DNA from: Minwuia sp.
GTDB lineage: Bacteria > Pseudomonadota > Alphaproteobacteria > Minwuiales > Minwuiaceae
Direction of reading: 5' to 3'
DNA length: 64,000 nucleotides
Assembly (NCBI GenBank): GCA_029210175.1
Contig: JARGPL010000030.1
Location: 1-64,000 of the forward strand
In this document: positions 55,962 through 64,000 of the stretch, piece by piece
Numbering within the stretch: the stretch's first letter is position 1
Layout of the letters: every line of letters begins with the position of its first letter
The notes under the pieces: generated by a model
What the model saw: only the letters and a program-made list of their open reading frames with translations
Databases searched by the model: none
Told to the model about the DNA's origin: nothing
Made by a program: the position numbers and the translations under genes

Positions 55962-57527
55962 ATGCAGATGGCCTTGACGCAATTCATCCGACGCAACGCG
56001 CAGATCACGCGGAACGCGACCGCGACGACGTTCGGGGATCGCACGCAGGACTGGACCGGATTTCTGGACAGGATCAGCCGCCTGGCGGCCGGCTTGCAGA
56101 AACTGGGCGTCACGCCGGGGGATCGCGTGGCTTTGCTGGCCAACAATTCCGACCGCTACCTCGAATATTTCTTCGCCGTACCGTGGGCCGGGGCGGTTTT
56201 CGTGCCCGTCAACACCCGGCTTGCCCCGCCGGAAGTGGAATACTGGATCAGCGATTCCGGCAGCCGCGTGCTGTTCATCGATGATGACTTCCTGCCCTAC
56301 CTCGAGAAGCTGCAGGGCAAGATGCCCTCCGTGGAACACATCGTCTATGTGGGCGATGGCACGGCACCGGACGGGCTGGTGCACTACGAGAGCCTGATCA
56401 GCGACAACAGCCCCGCCGACGACGCGGGCCGCTGTGGTGAGGATCTGGCGGGTCTGTTCTACACGGGCGGTACGACCGGTGTTTCAAAGGGCGTGATGCT
56501 GAGCCACCGGAACCTGGTGTCCAATGCACTGCATGTCGTCCATGACATCGATTTCTCGGCGGACATGGTCTGGCTGCATGCCGGGCCGATGTTCCATCTG
56601 GCGGACGGCACAGCCACCTTCGGGGCCAGCCTGCTGGGTGCAGCGCATTGCTTCATCCCGAAGTTCGAACCGGCAACGGCGCTGGAAGCGCTGGAAAAGC
56701 ACAAGGTCACCAACAGCCTGTTCGTGCCGACAATGATGAACATGGTGGTCGACCATCCGGACGTGACGAAGCGCGATCTGTCGAACCTGCGGGGCATCCT
56801 GTACGGGGCGTCACCCATGCCTGAAGCGGTGGTCCGTCGTGCCATCGAACTGATGCCTCAGGTCGGGTTCTACCATGCCTATGGGCAGACCGAATGCTCC
56901 CCTCTGCTGACGGTCCTGAAACCGGAATATCATGTCTTCGATGACCCCAAGGCGGGCCTGGCCAAGTCGGTCGGGCGCGCCACCCTGGGTGTGGAGCTGA
57001 TCGTCCTTGATGAGGGTGGCAACGAAGTGCCCCGCGGCACGGTCGGGGAGATCTGCGCCAAGGGTCCGAACGTCATGCAGGGGTACTGGAACAAGCCGGA
57101 CCTGACGGCCACCACGATACGCGATGGCTGGATCCATACCGGTGACGGCGGCACGATGGATGAAGACGGCTTCGTCTTCGTTGTCGACCGGGTGAAGGAC
57201 ATGATCATCTCCGGCGGCGAGAACGTGTATTCGGCAGAGGTCGAGAATGCCATCTATCAGCATGCGTCCGTGGTGGAATGCGCCGTCGTCGGCGTGCCCG
57301 ACGACAAGTGGGGGGAACGGGTGCATGCCATCGTTCGCCTGCGCGAAGGGGCAACGGCCAGCGACGAGGACATCATGGCCCACTGCCACGCGCTGATCGC
57401 CAACTACAAATGCCCGCGCTCCGTCACTTTCCGTGCCGAGCCGATGCCGCTTTCCGGCGCAGGCAAGGTCCTGAAGACGGAACTGCGCAAACCCTATTGG
57501 GAAGGCAAGACGAAGCAGGTCAATTGA
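55962..57527 (+). CDS. acyl-CoA synthetase (AMP-forming)
   Basis: Activates a carboxylic acid to its CoA ester through an acyl-adenylate. The 521 residues include the P-loop FYTGGTTGVSKGVMLSH, the A5 segment YGQTECSPL, GWIHTGDGGTMDEDGF and the C-terminal hinge and lysine region LSGAGKVLKTELRKP (catalytic Lys). The Asp and Arg of VVDRVKDMIISGGENVY contact the adenylate ribose. It is the first of a three-gene run with the AtuA pair, 13 bases from the next gene, so its product probably enters that pathway. Chain-length specificity cannot be read. Confidence 0.95.
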   Translation: MQMALTQFIRRNAQITRNATATTFGDRTQDWTGFLDRISRLAAGLQKLGVTPGDRVALLANNSDRYLEYFFAVPWAGAVFVPVNTRLAPPEVEYWISDSGSRVLFIDDDFLPYLEKLQGKMPSVEHIVYVGDGTAPDGLVHYESLISDNSPADDAGRCGEDLAGLFYTGGTTGVSKGVMLSHRNLVSNALHVVHDIDFSADMVWLHAGPMFHLADGTATFGASLLGAAHCFIPKFEPATALEALEKHKVTNSLFVPTMMNMVVDHPDVTKRDLSNLRGILYGASPMPEAVVRRAIELMPQVGFYHAYGQTECSPLLTVLKPEYHVFDDPKAGLAKSVGRATLGVELIVLDEGGNEVPRGTVGEICAKGPNVMQGYWNKPDLTATTIRDGWIHTGDGGTMDEDGFVFVVDRVKDMIISGGENVYSAEVENAIYQHASVVECAVVGVPDDKWGERVHAIVRLREGATASDEDIMAHCHALIANYKCPRSVTFRAEPMPLSGAGKVLKTELRKPYWEGKTKQVN

Positions 57528-57540
57528 GATAACAGATCCC

Positions 57541-58869
57541 ATGCGTATCGGCTGCGGTGCCGGTTTCTCCGCAGATCGCCTGGACCCTGCGGTCGATCTG
57601 GCGCGGGACGGGAAACTGGATGCGCTGGTGTTCGAGTGCGTGGGTGAACGCACCCTCGCCTTCGGCCACCGCGACCGGTGCGCCAACCCGGATGCGGGCT
57701 ACAACACCCTGCTGGCGACCCGATTGATGGCTGTGTGGCCCCTGACCGTGCGCAACGGCTGTCGCATTGTCACCAACATGGGGGCCGCAAACCCGATTGC
57801 TGCGGGGCATGCTGCCGTGTCTGTCGCCCGCGATCGTGGTCTGCGCGGGCAATCGGTTGCGGTCGTGCTGGGCGACGATGTGACGGATCGCATCAATGAA
57901 GATACGTCCCTGCCCCTGTCCAACTGCAGTGTCGGTGATATCGGGCGCGACCTGATCGGGGCCAATGCCTACATCGGGGCTGACGCGATCCTGCCCGCGC
58001 TGGAGGCTGACGCCAGCCTGGTGATTGGCGGACGCCTGGCTGACCCATCCATGTTCCTGGCACTGCTGCGGCATCGCTTCGGCTGGGACGCTGCGGACTG
58101 GCCAAGGCTTGGTGCAGGTATCCTGGCCGGCCACCTGATGGAATGCGGCGCCCAGATCACCGGCGGTTACTTTGCTGACCCAGGGCACAAGGATGTGCCG
58201 AATCTCGCCTTCGTCGGATATCCGATTGCCGAGGTGGGTGCGGACGGCGCGATCACCATCACCAAGCTGCCGGATGCTGGCGGCATGGTGACCGAAGCAA
58301 CGGTGAAGGAGCAGCTGCTCTATGAAGTGCATGACCCGGCCCGTTATCTGACACCTGACGTGACGGCAGATTTCAGCAATGTGCGCATCGCTGACCGGGG
58401 TGGCGATCGTGTCGCCTTGTACGGCGCGACCGGCACCAGACAGCCAGACACCCTGAAGGTCACAGTCGCGTTCGATGGCGGCCTGCTGGCCGAAGCCGAG
58501 GTATCCTACGCCGGTCGTGGAGCCGCTGACCGGGCGCGTCTGGCTGCCGAGATCACCGAGACACGTCTGCGTCGGGTCCACGGCGTGACCGAGGAACTGC
58601 GTTCCGACCTGATCGGCCTGCGTTCCCTGCATGCGCATGCTGACTATGGCGACAGCGCGCCAGACACGGATATCCGCCTGCGGGTTGCCAGTCGGTTCGA
58701 AAGTCGCGAACGGGCAGAAGCCGTGTTGTGGGAAGTGGAATCACTGCTCTGCTCCGGTCCGGCTGGTGGCGGTGGATTTCGGGGACGCATCACCCCATCC
58801 ATCGTCACGCATGACGCATTCCTGCCCCGGGGCGACGTCCCCACCCGCATCGAGGTCCTGAACACATGA
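57541..58869 (+). CDS. AtuA-family (DUF1446) protein
   Basis: A 442-residue homologue of AtuA, a protein of acyclic terpene utilisation in Pseudomonas and of related acyl-CoA pathways. The IGCGAGFSADRLDPAVDLA start, LDALVFECVGERTLA, RIVTNMGAANPIAAGHA and LVIGGRLADPSMFLALLRH are DUF1446 signatures. Its biochemical activity is not established in the family; it is thought to work on acyl-CoA intermediates. It overlaps the small downstream gene by four bases (ATGA) and follows an acyl-CoA synthetase by 13 bases, supporting joint catabolism of a branched or terpenoid acid, though the Atu carboxylase genes are missing. Confidence 0.9.
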   Translation: MRIGCGAGFSADRLDPAVDLARDGKLDALVFECVGERTLAFGHRDRCANPDAGYNTLLATRLMAVWPLTVRNGCRIVTNMGAANPIAAGHAAVSVARDRGLRGQSVAVVLGDDVTDRINEDTSLPLSNCSVGDIGRDLIGANAYIGADAILPALEADASLVIGGRLADPSMFLALLRHRFGWDAADWPRLGAGILAGHLMECGAQITGGYFADPGHKDVPNLAFVGYPIAEVGADGAITITKLPDAGGMVTEATVKEQLLYEVHDPARYLTPDVTADFSNVRIADRGGDRVALYGATGTRQPDTLKVTVAFDGGLLAEAEVSYAGRGAADRARLAAEITETRLRRVHGVTEELRSDLIGLRSLHAHADYGDSAPDTDIRLRVASRFESRERAEAVLWEVESLLCSGPAGGGGFRGRITPSIVTHDAFLPRGDVPTRIEVLNT

Positions 58870-59192
58870 GCCGCCGTACCCTGCCGCTCCGCGCCATCGC
58901 TCACGCCCGCGCAGGTGACAAGGGCAACACGTCCAATATTTCGTTATGGGTGAATGACCCGGCCCACTTCGCCGCCGTCCGCGATCAGGTGACGGCAGAC
59001 GCCGTGAAACATCACTTCGGCGCGCAGGTGCACGGCACGGTCGCCCGCCATGTGGTGCCGCGACTTCACGGGCTGAATTTCGTCATGACTGCGGCACTGG
59101 ACGGTGGGGTCAACGGATCCCTGAACCTGGATGGCCATGGCAAGAGCTGGTCGTTCATCCTGCTCGACATGCATGTCCAGATCGACGCCTGA
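58866..59192 (+). CDS. AtuA-related small protein
   Basis: A 108-residue protein that matches the separate C-terminal AtuA-like domain: PLRAIAHARAGDKGNTSNISLWV, then RHVVPRLHGLNFVMTAALDGG and LNLDGHGKSWSFILLDMHVQI. In some species it is fused to DUF1446; here it is a separate polypeptide whose ATG overlaps the AtuA stop. The two surely form one enzyme or complex. It ends the plus-strand run; 44 bases later comes the convergent DUF6524 gene. Confidence 0.88.
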   Translation: MSRRTLPLRAIAHARAGDKGNTSNISLWVNDPAHFAAVRDQVTADAVKHHFGAQVHGTVARHVVPRLHGLNFVMTAALDGGVNGSLNLDGHGKSWSFILLDMHVQIDA

Positions 59193-59236
59193 ACGGTTCC
59201 GGTCCCGGACGAGACTGTCAGCCCCTTCGGCAGACC

Positions 59237-59647
59237 TCAGCTTTCCACGTCGTCGACGTCGGCCTGGCCCGAGATGCGGCGACGCACGTGGCTCCAACTC
59301 ACACCGATGGCGAGAACGGTCGCGGCAACGAGCAGGATCAGCCAGGTGACCAGGTCACGGTTGGCCGTATCGAGCAACCGCAGATCCGCCAGCACCCAGA
59401 ACAGGGCACCGAACAGCGCCACGACCAGCAGGATGCCGAATGCGCCAATGGACCGCCATGTGGCCCGCAGGAAGATCACATAGGCGATGAACAGCAGCAC
59501 CCCGGCCAGTGCCTTGTAAGGCAGTTGCGCCATCAGGTCGTCCAGCACCCAGGTGACGAATGACCAGGGTGTCGGATTGTAGGTCGCAAAGACCAGAACC
59601 AGCGCGATCACCCAGCGCTTGATGAAATCACCAAAATCGAAATGCAT
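59237..59647 (-). CDS. DUF6524 membrane protein
   Basis: A 136-residue protein with four hydrophobic helices (about 11-31, 43-61, 67-88 and 101-118) starting MHFDFGDFIKRWVIALVLVF. The FATYNPTPWSFVTWV and YVIFLRATWRSIGAFG segments match the DUF6524 family of proteobacterial membrane proteins of unknown function. It begins seven bases after the stop of the molybdopterin oxidoreductase, so the two are co-transcribed, but no membrane-anchor role for the oxidoreductase can be assigned. Confidence 0.8.
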   Translation of the reverse strand: MHFDFGDFIKRWVIALVLVFATYNPTPWSFVTWVLDDLMAQLPYKALAGVLLFIAYVIFLRATWRSIGAFGILLVVALFGALFWVLADLRLLDTANRDLVTWLILLVAATVLAIGVSWSHVRRRISGQADVDDVES

Positions 59648-59654
59648 GGTCTGT

Positions 59655-61736
59655 TCAAGCCTTCTCGATATTCACTGCCGTGTCATGGAACAGCCCGCCA
59701 CCGACCGGTGCACCGGGTTCCGCGCTGGTCAGCACGTTGATCCCGATCCCGTCGACGAACGCCTGGTTTGGCCAGACGGATTCGACGATCACGATGCCCT
59801 GCTGCACGCCGTCGAAGCATTCGACGTGAATCCGCGTCGCCCCGTTCCTGTTGCTCAGGCGAACCAGATCACCATTCGTGACCCCCAGTTTCTCGGCGTC
59901 CAGAGGGTGCAGCTTGACGGCTGGCCGGCCTTCCTTCTTCTTCGATCCCGCAGTCTCGGTGAAGGATGAATTCAGGAAGCTGCGGGCCGGACTGGTTGCC
60001 ATGCGGAACGGATGCTCTGCCGTCGCCTTGTCTTCCCGTCCCCAGTAGTCGGGAAAGGTCGGCATGTCGTCGGGTACACCTTTCGGCCCGAAACCGCGCG
60101 GCATTGCCGTCGTCCAGTCGGCCTTGAAGTGGAACTTGCCGTCTGCGTGCCCGAACCCTTTCAGGTAATGCGAGGTTTCGAAATCCGGCTGCACGTCGAT
60201 CCAGCGGCTGGACTTCAGGGTCTCGAAGTCGGGCAGGCCCGATGCCTTCAGCGTTTCGTCGATGATTTCCTCGACCGTCATGTCGAAGCCGCGATGTTCA
60301 GCGCCCAGCCGCCTGGCAAGGTCACAGATGACGTCATGGTTCGACCGGCATTCTCCCGGCACCTCGATCGCCCTCGGCCCCAGCAGGACGTGCTGATGCC
60401 CGCCCCCCTGATAGATGTCCGTATGCTCCAGGAACATGGTCGCTGGCAGCACCACGTCGGCCATCTTCGCGGTGTCGGTCATGAACTGCTCATGCACGAC
60501 GGTGAACAGGTCTTCCCGCGCGAAACCGGCGTGCACACGCGACAGGTCCGGTGCAACCATCATCGGGTTGGTGTTCTGAATGAACAGCGCCTTCACCGGC
60601 GGACCGCCCTTCAGCGCATCCGCGTCCCCGGCAAGGATCTGGCCAATGCGCGACTGATCCAGAATACGGGTATGGCGGCGCTTCGCGTCCAGCCCCTCGA
60701 TCAGGGTGCGGTCCCAGTTATAGATGGCGCCGTTGTTGTGAAACGCGCCACCGCCCTCATGCTTCCAGCAGCCGGTCACGGCAGCAATGCAGGACGCGGC
60801 GTGCATGTTCACCGCACCGTTGCGTCCGCGCGTGAAACCATAGCCAAGGCGGAAGAACGTGCGTGGTGTGGTCCCGACCAGCGTGGCAAATGCTTCGATC
60901 TCCTCGACCGAAAGCCCCGTGATCCCAGCCGCCCATTCCGGCGTCCGGGTCTGCAGATGTGCCTCCAGACCCGCCGGGTCATCGGCATATTGCGCCAGGT
61001 ACTCACGGTCGGCGTGGCCGTCGCGAAACAGCACATGCATGACCGCACAGGCCAGCGCACCATCACTGCCGGGGCGCAGCACCAGCCCCATGTCTGCCTG
61101 GTCGATGGTGCCATTGCGATAGACATCGATGGCGACGATCTTGGCACCGCGTTCCTTTCGCGCCTTCATCGCGTGGGTCATGACGTTGACCTGCGTGTTG
61201 ACGGCATTGGTGCCCCAGATCACCACGCAGTCGGACTTCGCCATCTCCCGCGGGTCGGCACCTGCCAGCTTGCCCGTGCCGACCACGAAGCCCGCAAAGG
61301 CCATGGATACGCAGAAGGTGCTATGCATCTGGCTGTAGCCCATCGAATGCCGCAGCCGGTTGATGCCATCGCGCATCACCAGCCCCATCGTCCCGGCATA
61401 GAAATACGGCCAGACCGATTCGGTACCGAATTCCCGATCCGCTGCCTGAATGCCTTCCACGGCCATCGTCATGGCCTCGTCCCAGGTTGCCTGGCGGAAT
61501 TCGCCGGACCCCTTTGGCCCGGTGCGGATCATCGGATGCATCAGCCGGTCCGGGTGATGCACACGCTCGGCATAGCGGGCGACCTTGGCGCAGATGACAC
61601 CGTCGGTATAGCTGTTGTCCTTCGCCCCGCGCACCCGACCGATCCGTTCCGGCGTCAGCACTTCCACCTCCAGCGCGCATGTGGACGGGCAATCATGCGG
61701 GCAAGCGGAATAGGCCAGTTTCACCGGTGCGCTCAT
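59655..61736 (-). CDS. molybdopterin-dependent oxidoreductase, cytoplasmic
   Basis: Member of the DMSO reductase superfamily. The 693-residue protein has an N-terminal 4Fe-4S site Cys12-x3-Cys16-x3-Cys20 and Cys49 (TDGVICAKV), the molybdopterin domain (NAVNTQVNVMTHAMKARKERG, GYGFTRGRNG) and the C-terminal dinucleotide domain (VKLHPLDAEKLGVTNGDLV). There is no Tat signal, so it is cytoplasmic, and no electron-transfer subunits follow. It resembles formate-dehydrogenase-like or biotin-sulfoxide-type enzymes of unknown substrate. The cofactor enzyme MoaA is encoded in the same window. Confidence 0.9.
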   Translation of the reverse strand: MSAPVKLAYSACPHDCPSTCALEVEVLTPERIGRVRGAKDNSYTDGVICAKVARYAERVHHPDRLMHPMIRTGPKGSGEFRQATWDEAMTMAVEGIQAADREFGTESVWPYFYAGTMGLVMRDGINRLRHSMGYSQMHSTFCVSMAFAGFVVGTGKLAGADPREMAKSDCVVIWGTNAVNTQVNVMTHAMKARKERGAKIVAIDVYRNGTIDQADMGLVLRPGSDGALACAVMHVLFRDGHADREYLAQYADDPAGLEAHLQTRTPEWAAGITGLSVEEIEAFATLVGTTPRTFFRLGYGFTRGRNGAVNMHAASCIAAVTGCWKHEGGGAFHNNGAIYNWDRTLIEGLDAKRRHTRILDQSRIGQILAGDADALKGGPPVKALFIQNTNPMMVAPDLSRVHAGFAREDLFTVVHEQFMTDTAKMADVVLPATMFLEHTDIYQGGGHQHVLLGPRAIEVPGECRSNHDVICDLARRLGAEHRGFDMTVEEIIDETLKASGLPDFETLKSSRWIDVQPDFETSHYLKGFGHADGKFHFKADWTTAMPRGFGPKGVPDDMPTFPDYWGREDKATAEHPFRMATSPARSFLNSSFTETAGSKKKEGRPAVKLHPLDAEKLGVTNGDLVRLSNRNGATRIHVECFDGVQQGIVIVESVWPNQAFVDGIGINVLTSAEPGAPVGGGLFHDTAVNIEKA

Positions 61737-61866
61737 CGATCAATCTCCAAACCCGGCGGGGGCGAAAGCAGAATTCGAGTGGCAGCATAGACAGGAAACC
61801 AGAGGCTTTGAAGCCGTCGGTTCCGCGCAGGCACCCGTCGGTCGCAAACTGGTCCTCCGCTGGTCC

Positions 61867-62571
61867 TCAGTCGGTTTTCCGCTGTGCGAAGGTCCGTTCC
61901 AGCGTCGTACGCCAGTCCACCGTTTTCAGCACATCGTCGGGGCGATAGTTCAGCATGCGGAGATAGCGGCGGGTAATGGCCCCGTCGATCACGTCCACGT
62001 CGAAGATGTTCAGCGCCGCCGTGTCCTGTTCATAGGCATACATCGTGGCCAGCCCGCCACCGGTCAGCCAGGACAGGATCGCCCGGTTGGTGCCGCCATG
62101 GGCAACGATCAGCATCGATTTCCAGTCGTCCTGCACCAGGACTTCCTCGATACCGCGGGTCACCCGCGCGTAGAAATCCGCATAGGCCTCACCGCGGGCA
62201 AACCGGGCGCCGGGTTTCGCGGCATGTTCCATGGAATAGACGAATTCGTTGACCGCCTCCGCCCGCGTCATCAGATCGGTGGCACCCGACTTGATCTCCC
62301 GCAGGTCCGGCGCGACAGCAAGCTCTGGCGCGGTTCGGCCACCCAGCGCGCCCTCTGCCGTCTGGCGGGTACGCAACAGGCCGGTGCAATAGGCCTTGTC
62401 GAAGTTCGTGTCCGCCAGCAATTCACCCATCATCCGGGCCTGATCCAGGCCGCGTTCGGTCAGCGGCACCAGGTCCGGGTCCGCCACCCGCATCCCGGCG
62501 TCGTCGTAGTAGCGGACATCACCATGCCGCATCAGATAGACACGCCGCCGGTTGGCTGTCGGATTTTCCAT
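61867..62571 (-). CDS. histidine phosphatase family protein
   Basis: A 234-residue phosphoglycerate-mutase-like phosphatase. The phospho-histidine motif is VYLMRHGDV (Arg15-His16-Gly17) and the second histidine is in MLIVAHGGTNRAIL, with a glutamate in SGATDLMTRAEAV-like acidic region between. Substrates range from sugar phosphates to adenosylcobalamin phosphates; no cobalamin gene lies here. It stands 71 bases after the aspartate dehydrogenase gene on the same strand. Confidence 0.9.
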   Translation of the reverse strand: MENPTANRRRVYLMRHGDVRYYDDAGMRVADPDLVPLTERGLDQARMMGELLADTNFDKAYCTGLLRTRQTAEGALGGRTAPELAVAPDLREIKSGATDLMTRAEAVNEFVYSMEHAAKPGARFARGEAYADFYARVTRGIEEVLVQDDWKSMLIVAHGGTNRAILSWLTGGGLATMYAYEQDTAALNIFDVDVIDGAITRRYLRMLNYRPDDVLKTVDWRTTLERTFAQRKTD

Positions 62572-62642
62572 GTTGCCTCTCCCCAGGATGTTCAGTTAGC
62601 GATGGTCATAGCATCCGACAACGCCTTCGTTGCGACAGAAGC

Positions 62643-63479
62643 TCACGATCCGATCTTCAGGGTGCTGACCAGCCCCTCCAGCGCGGCCATGGCGGACAGG
62701 GGTGTCAGCCTGCCCGTCGCAGGTTTGCCGGGCGACGGCACACCGGCGATCTCCATGCGGAACCGGGTGCTGTCGGCCTCCACCTCGATGACATGCGTAT
62801 TGCGGCTGACCCCGGGGTCAGCCCAGATCTCGTAGCGGGTACGGTCCAGCCCGATCCCGGCCAGCGCCAGGGCGACCGAGACATTGACGTTGGCGGGGAA
62901 CTTCTGCGCCGCATCACGCACCGGGCCTTCGTAGAGCTTCATCGGTTCGGTCAGGTTCGTCAGATCAAGACCGAGTTCCACGACATGGGGCGTATCGATC
63001 AGGCCAGCCGGCGGTTTCCGCGTCATCATGGTGACCGACTGCACATTCCCCTTGGCCGCCGCCCGCACTGCGTCCAGCCCCAGAATCGCACCGGTTGGCA
63101 CGATGATCCGCGCACCGTTCGCCTCCGCCAGGTCAATCAGGTCCATGTGCAGGATCAGCTGTGTAACGGTCAGCGGCACGAAGATCAGACCCTGCCCCAG
63201 CACACACTCCGCCAGCGGCCGGAACAGGGCTGGTGGCAGCCCCTCCACCACCACGTCCGCACCATCGCAGAGGGTGTCCAGATCACGGATGGGAGGCAGC
63301 ACCCTGAAATCCGACATGCGGGCGGTTGCGCGGGCCTGATCCTGCGCACTGACGGCATGCAGGGCCAGGCGCCGCTGGCCCTGGTCCAGCCAGCGGGCCA
63401 GCGGCAGGCCGACTGCGCCAAGCCCGGCCACGGCAACCTTCAAGGGGCTCGAGGGGACATTCTGCATTGTTTCATCCAT
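62643..63479 (-). CDS. nadX: L-aspartate dehydrogenase
   Basis: NAD(P)-dependent dehydrogenase that converts aspartate to iminoaspartate, which can feed NAD synthesis. The 278-residue protein has the Rossmann motif VAVAGLGAVGLPLARWLD and the family core VPTGAILGLDAVRAAAKGNVQ, with MMTRKPPAGL and SVALALAGIGLDRTRYEIWADP near the end. The ATG at 63467 (MQNVPSS) is an alternative start. NadA and NadC genes are not adjacent, so a role in NAD synthesis is inferred. It is 31 bases after the ruvC stop. Confidence 0.9.
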   Translation of the reverse strand: MDETMQNVPSSPLKVAVAGLGAVGLPLARWLDQGQRRLALHAVSAQDQARATARMSDFRVLPPIRDLDTLCDGADVVVEGLPPALFRPLAECVLGQGLIFVPLTVTQLILHMDLIDLAEANGARIIVPTGAILGLDAVRAAAKGNVQSVTMMTRKPPAGLIDTPHVVELGLDLTNLTEPMKLYEGPVRDAAQKFPANVNVSVALALAGIGLDRTRYEIWADPGVSRNTHVIEVEADSTRFRMEIAGVPSPGKPATGRLTPLSAMAALEGLVSTLKIGS

Positions 63480-63510
63480 CCTCGATCAGAGTTTCCGGTC
63501 GACAAGTCTA

Positions 63511-64000
63511 TCAGGCACCCTTGACGCCAGCCTGCCGCAGCAGGGCACCGCGCCGTCCACCTTCATTGTGAGCCAGACAGATCGCGGCAGCCAGCGCATC
63601 CGCCGCATGTTCGTTGGCGATCACCGCACCTGGCAACAGGGTCTTCACCATCAGGTGGATCTGTTCCTTGGCGGCGTGGCCGGTGCCGACGACAGCCTTC
63701 TTGATGGCGTTTGGGGCATATTCGGTCACCGGCAGGCCGTTCAGCGCAGCCACCAGCAGGGATACGCCCCGCGCCTGCCCCAGTTTCAGGGTGGAAACCG
63801 GGTTCTTGTTCACGAAGGTTTCCTCCACCGCCGCGATGTCGGGCTGCCATTCGGCGATCACCTGCTGGATACCGTCATGCAACTGGCGCAGGCGCGTGGC
63901 GAGATCGTCCTCTGCATTCGATGCCACGGCACCGTCAGCCACCCAGCTGAGGCGGTTGCCGCGCTGGTCGACAATTCCCCAGCCGGTAAAGCGCAGGCCG
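63511..64000 (-). CDS. ruvC: crossover junction endodeoxyribonuclease RuvC (partial)
   Basis: Holliday-junction resolvase; cuts the junction after RuvAB branch migration. About 163 residues are visible and the N-terminus, with the first catalytic Asp ([10 protein letters not shown]), is cut by the window end (the frame is open to 64000). The remaining acidic residues are Glu in [12 protein letters not shown] and the C-terminal Asp in [14 protein letters not shown]. Family cores [17 protein letters not shown] are present. ruvAB should lie further away or beyond the window. An ATG at 63942 lies inside the domain and is not the start. Confidence 0.94.
   Translation of the reverse strand, partial: GLRFTGWGIVDQRGNRLSWVADGAVASNAEDDLATRLRQLHDGIQQVIAEWQPDIAAVEETFVNKNPVSTLKLGQARGVSLLVAALNGLPVTEYAPNAIKKAVVGTGHAAKEQIHLMVKTLLPGAVIANEHAADALAAAICLAHNEGGRRGALLRQAGVKGA

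Noticed and set aside
60012-61790. 592-codon plus-strand frame antisense to the molybdopterin oxidoreductase
   Set aside because: Antisense to a gene with a clear cluster motif and cofactor domains; no homology pattern of its own.

Overview
The window is GC-rich bacterial chromosome from an alphaproteobacterium, most likely from the broad Rhodospirillales-like group. The evidence is the tig-clpP-clpX-lon-hup order, a GTTC-N7-GTTC type LexA box between ssb and uvrA, a K+-independent proton pyrophosphatase, an LdtR-like MarR regulator, DUF2336 and DUF6524 proteins, and malonyl-CoA decarboxylase. No gene-free stretch exceeds about 300 bases. Genus and species cannot be read from the sequence.

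Layout. 1-13.4 kb is housekeeping on the minus strand: a transposase remnant, tRNA-Lys, the queuosine pair queA-tgt behind coaD, gyrA, tRNA-Val, then the proteostasis block hup, lon, clpX, clpP, tig, and tRNA-Leu. 13.6-18 kb is a minus-strand operon of amidase, NAD(P)HX repair enzyme and malonyl-CoA decarboxylase. 18.1-24 kb is plus strand: FAD oxidoreductase, cyclase-family hydrolase, MFS carrier and hppA. 24-24.7 kb holds a decayed ParD-like/zeta toxin-antitoxin pair. 24.7-30.8 kb is a minus-strand accessory operon (two Nudix hydrolases, MFS, GST, esterase, acyl-CoA dehydrogenase, with DUF983 upstream). 30.9-36.2 kb mixes a HupE-like/DUF4198 divergent pair with signalling proteins (RsbW-like kinase, FecR protein, LdtR-like regulator, lone receiver domain, DUF2336). 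36.3-43.9 kb has moaA, a TolA-like protein with Sel1 and ankyrin repeats, an MscS channel, an AsmA protein and a third Nudix hydrolase.

43.9-44.9 kb is an AT-rich insertion carrying an unknown gene and a lone Cas2/SinR-like gene without a CRISPR array. 45-50.6 kb contains leuB, leuD and leuC on the minus strand, with a three-gene plus-strand cassette (TM2 protein, DUF2892, histidine kinase) between leuD and leuC. 50.7-51.7 kb is a doubly frameshifted TupA-like ATP-grasp pseudogene. ssb and uvrA then diverge around a LexA box and a long inverted repeat. 55.5-59.2 kb is a plus-strand run of VOC protein, acyl-CoA synthetase and an AtuA pair. 59.2-64 kb has DUF6524, a molybdopterin oxidoreductase, a histidine phosphatase, aspartate dehydrogenase and ruvC, which is cut by the window end.

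The most unusual items are the degenerate toxin-antitoxin module with a clean in-frame loss of the toxin core, the AT-rich Cas2-like islet, the LexA box at the base of a long inverted repeat, the (His-Asp)9 tract in trigger factor, and the TolA/Sel1/ankyrin fusion. No large mobile element or CRISPR array was seen.
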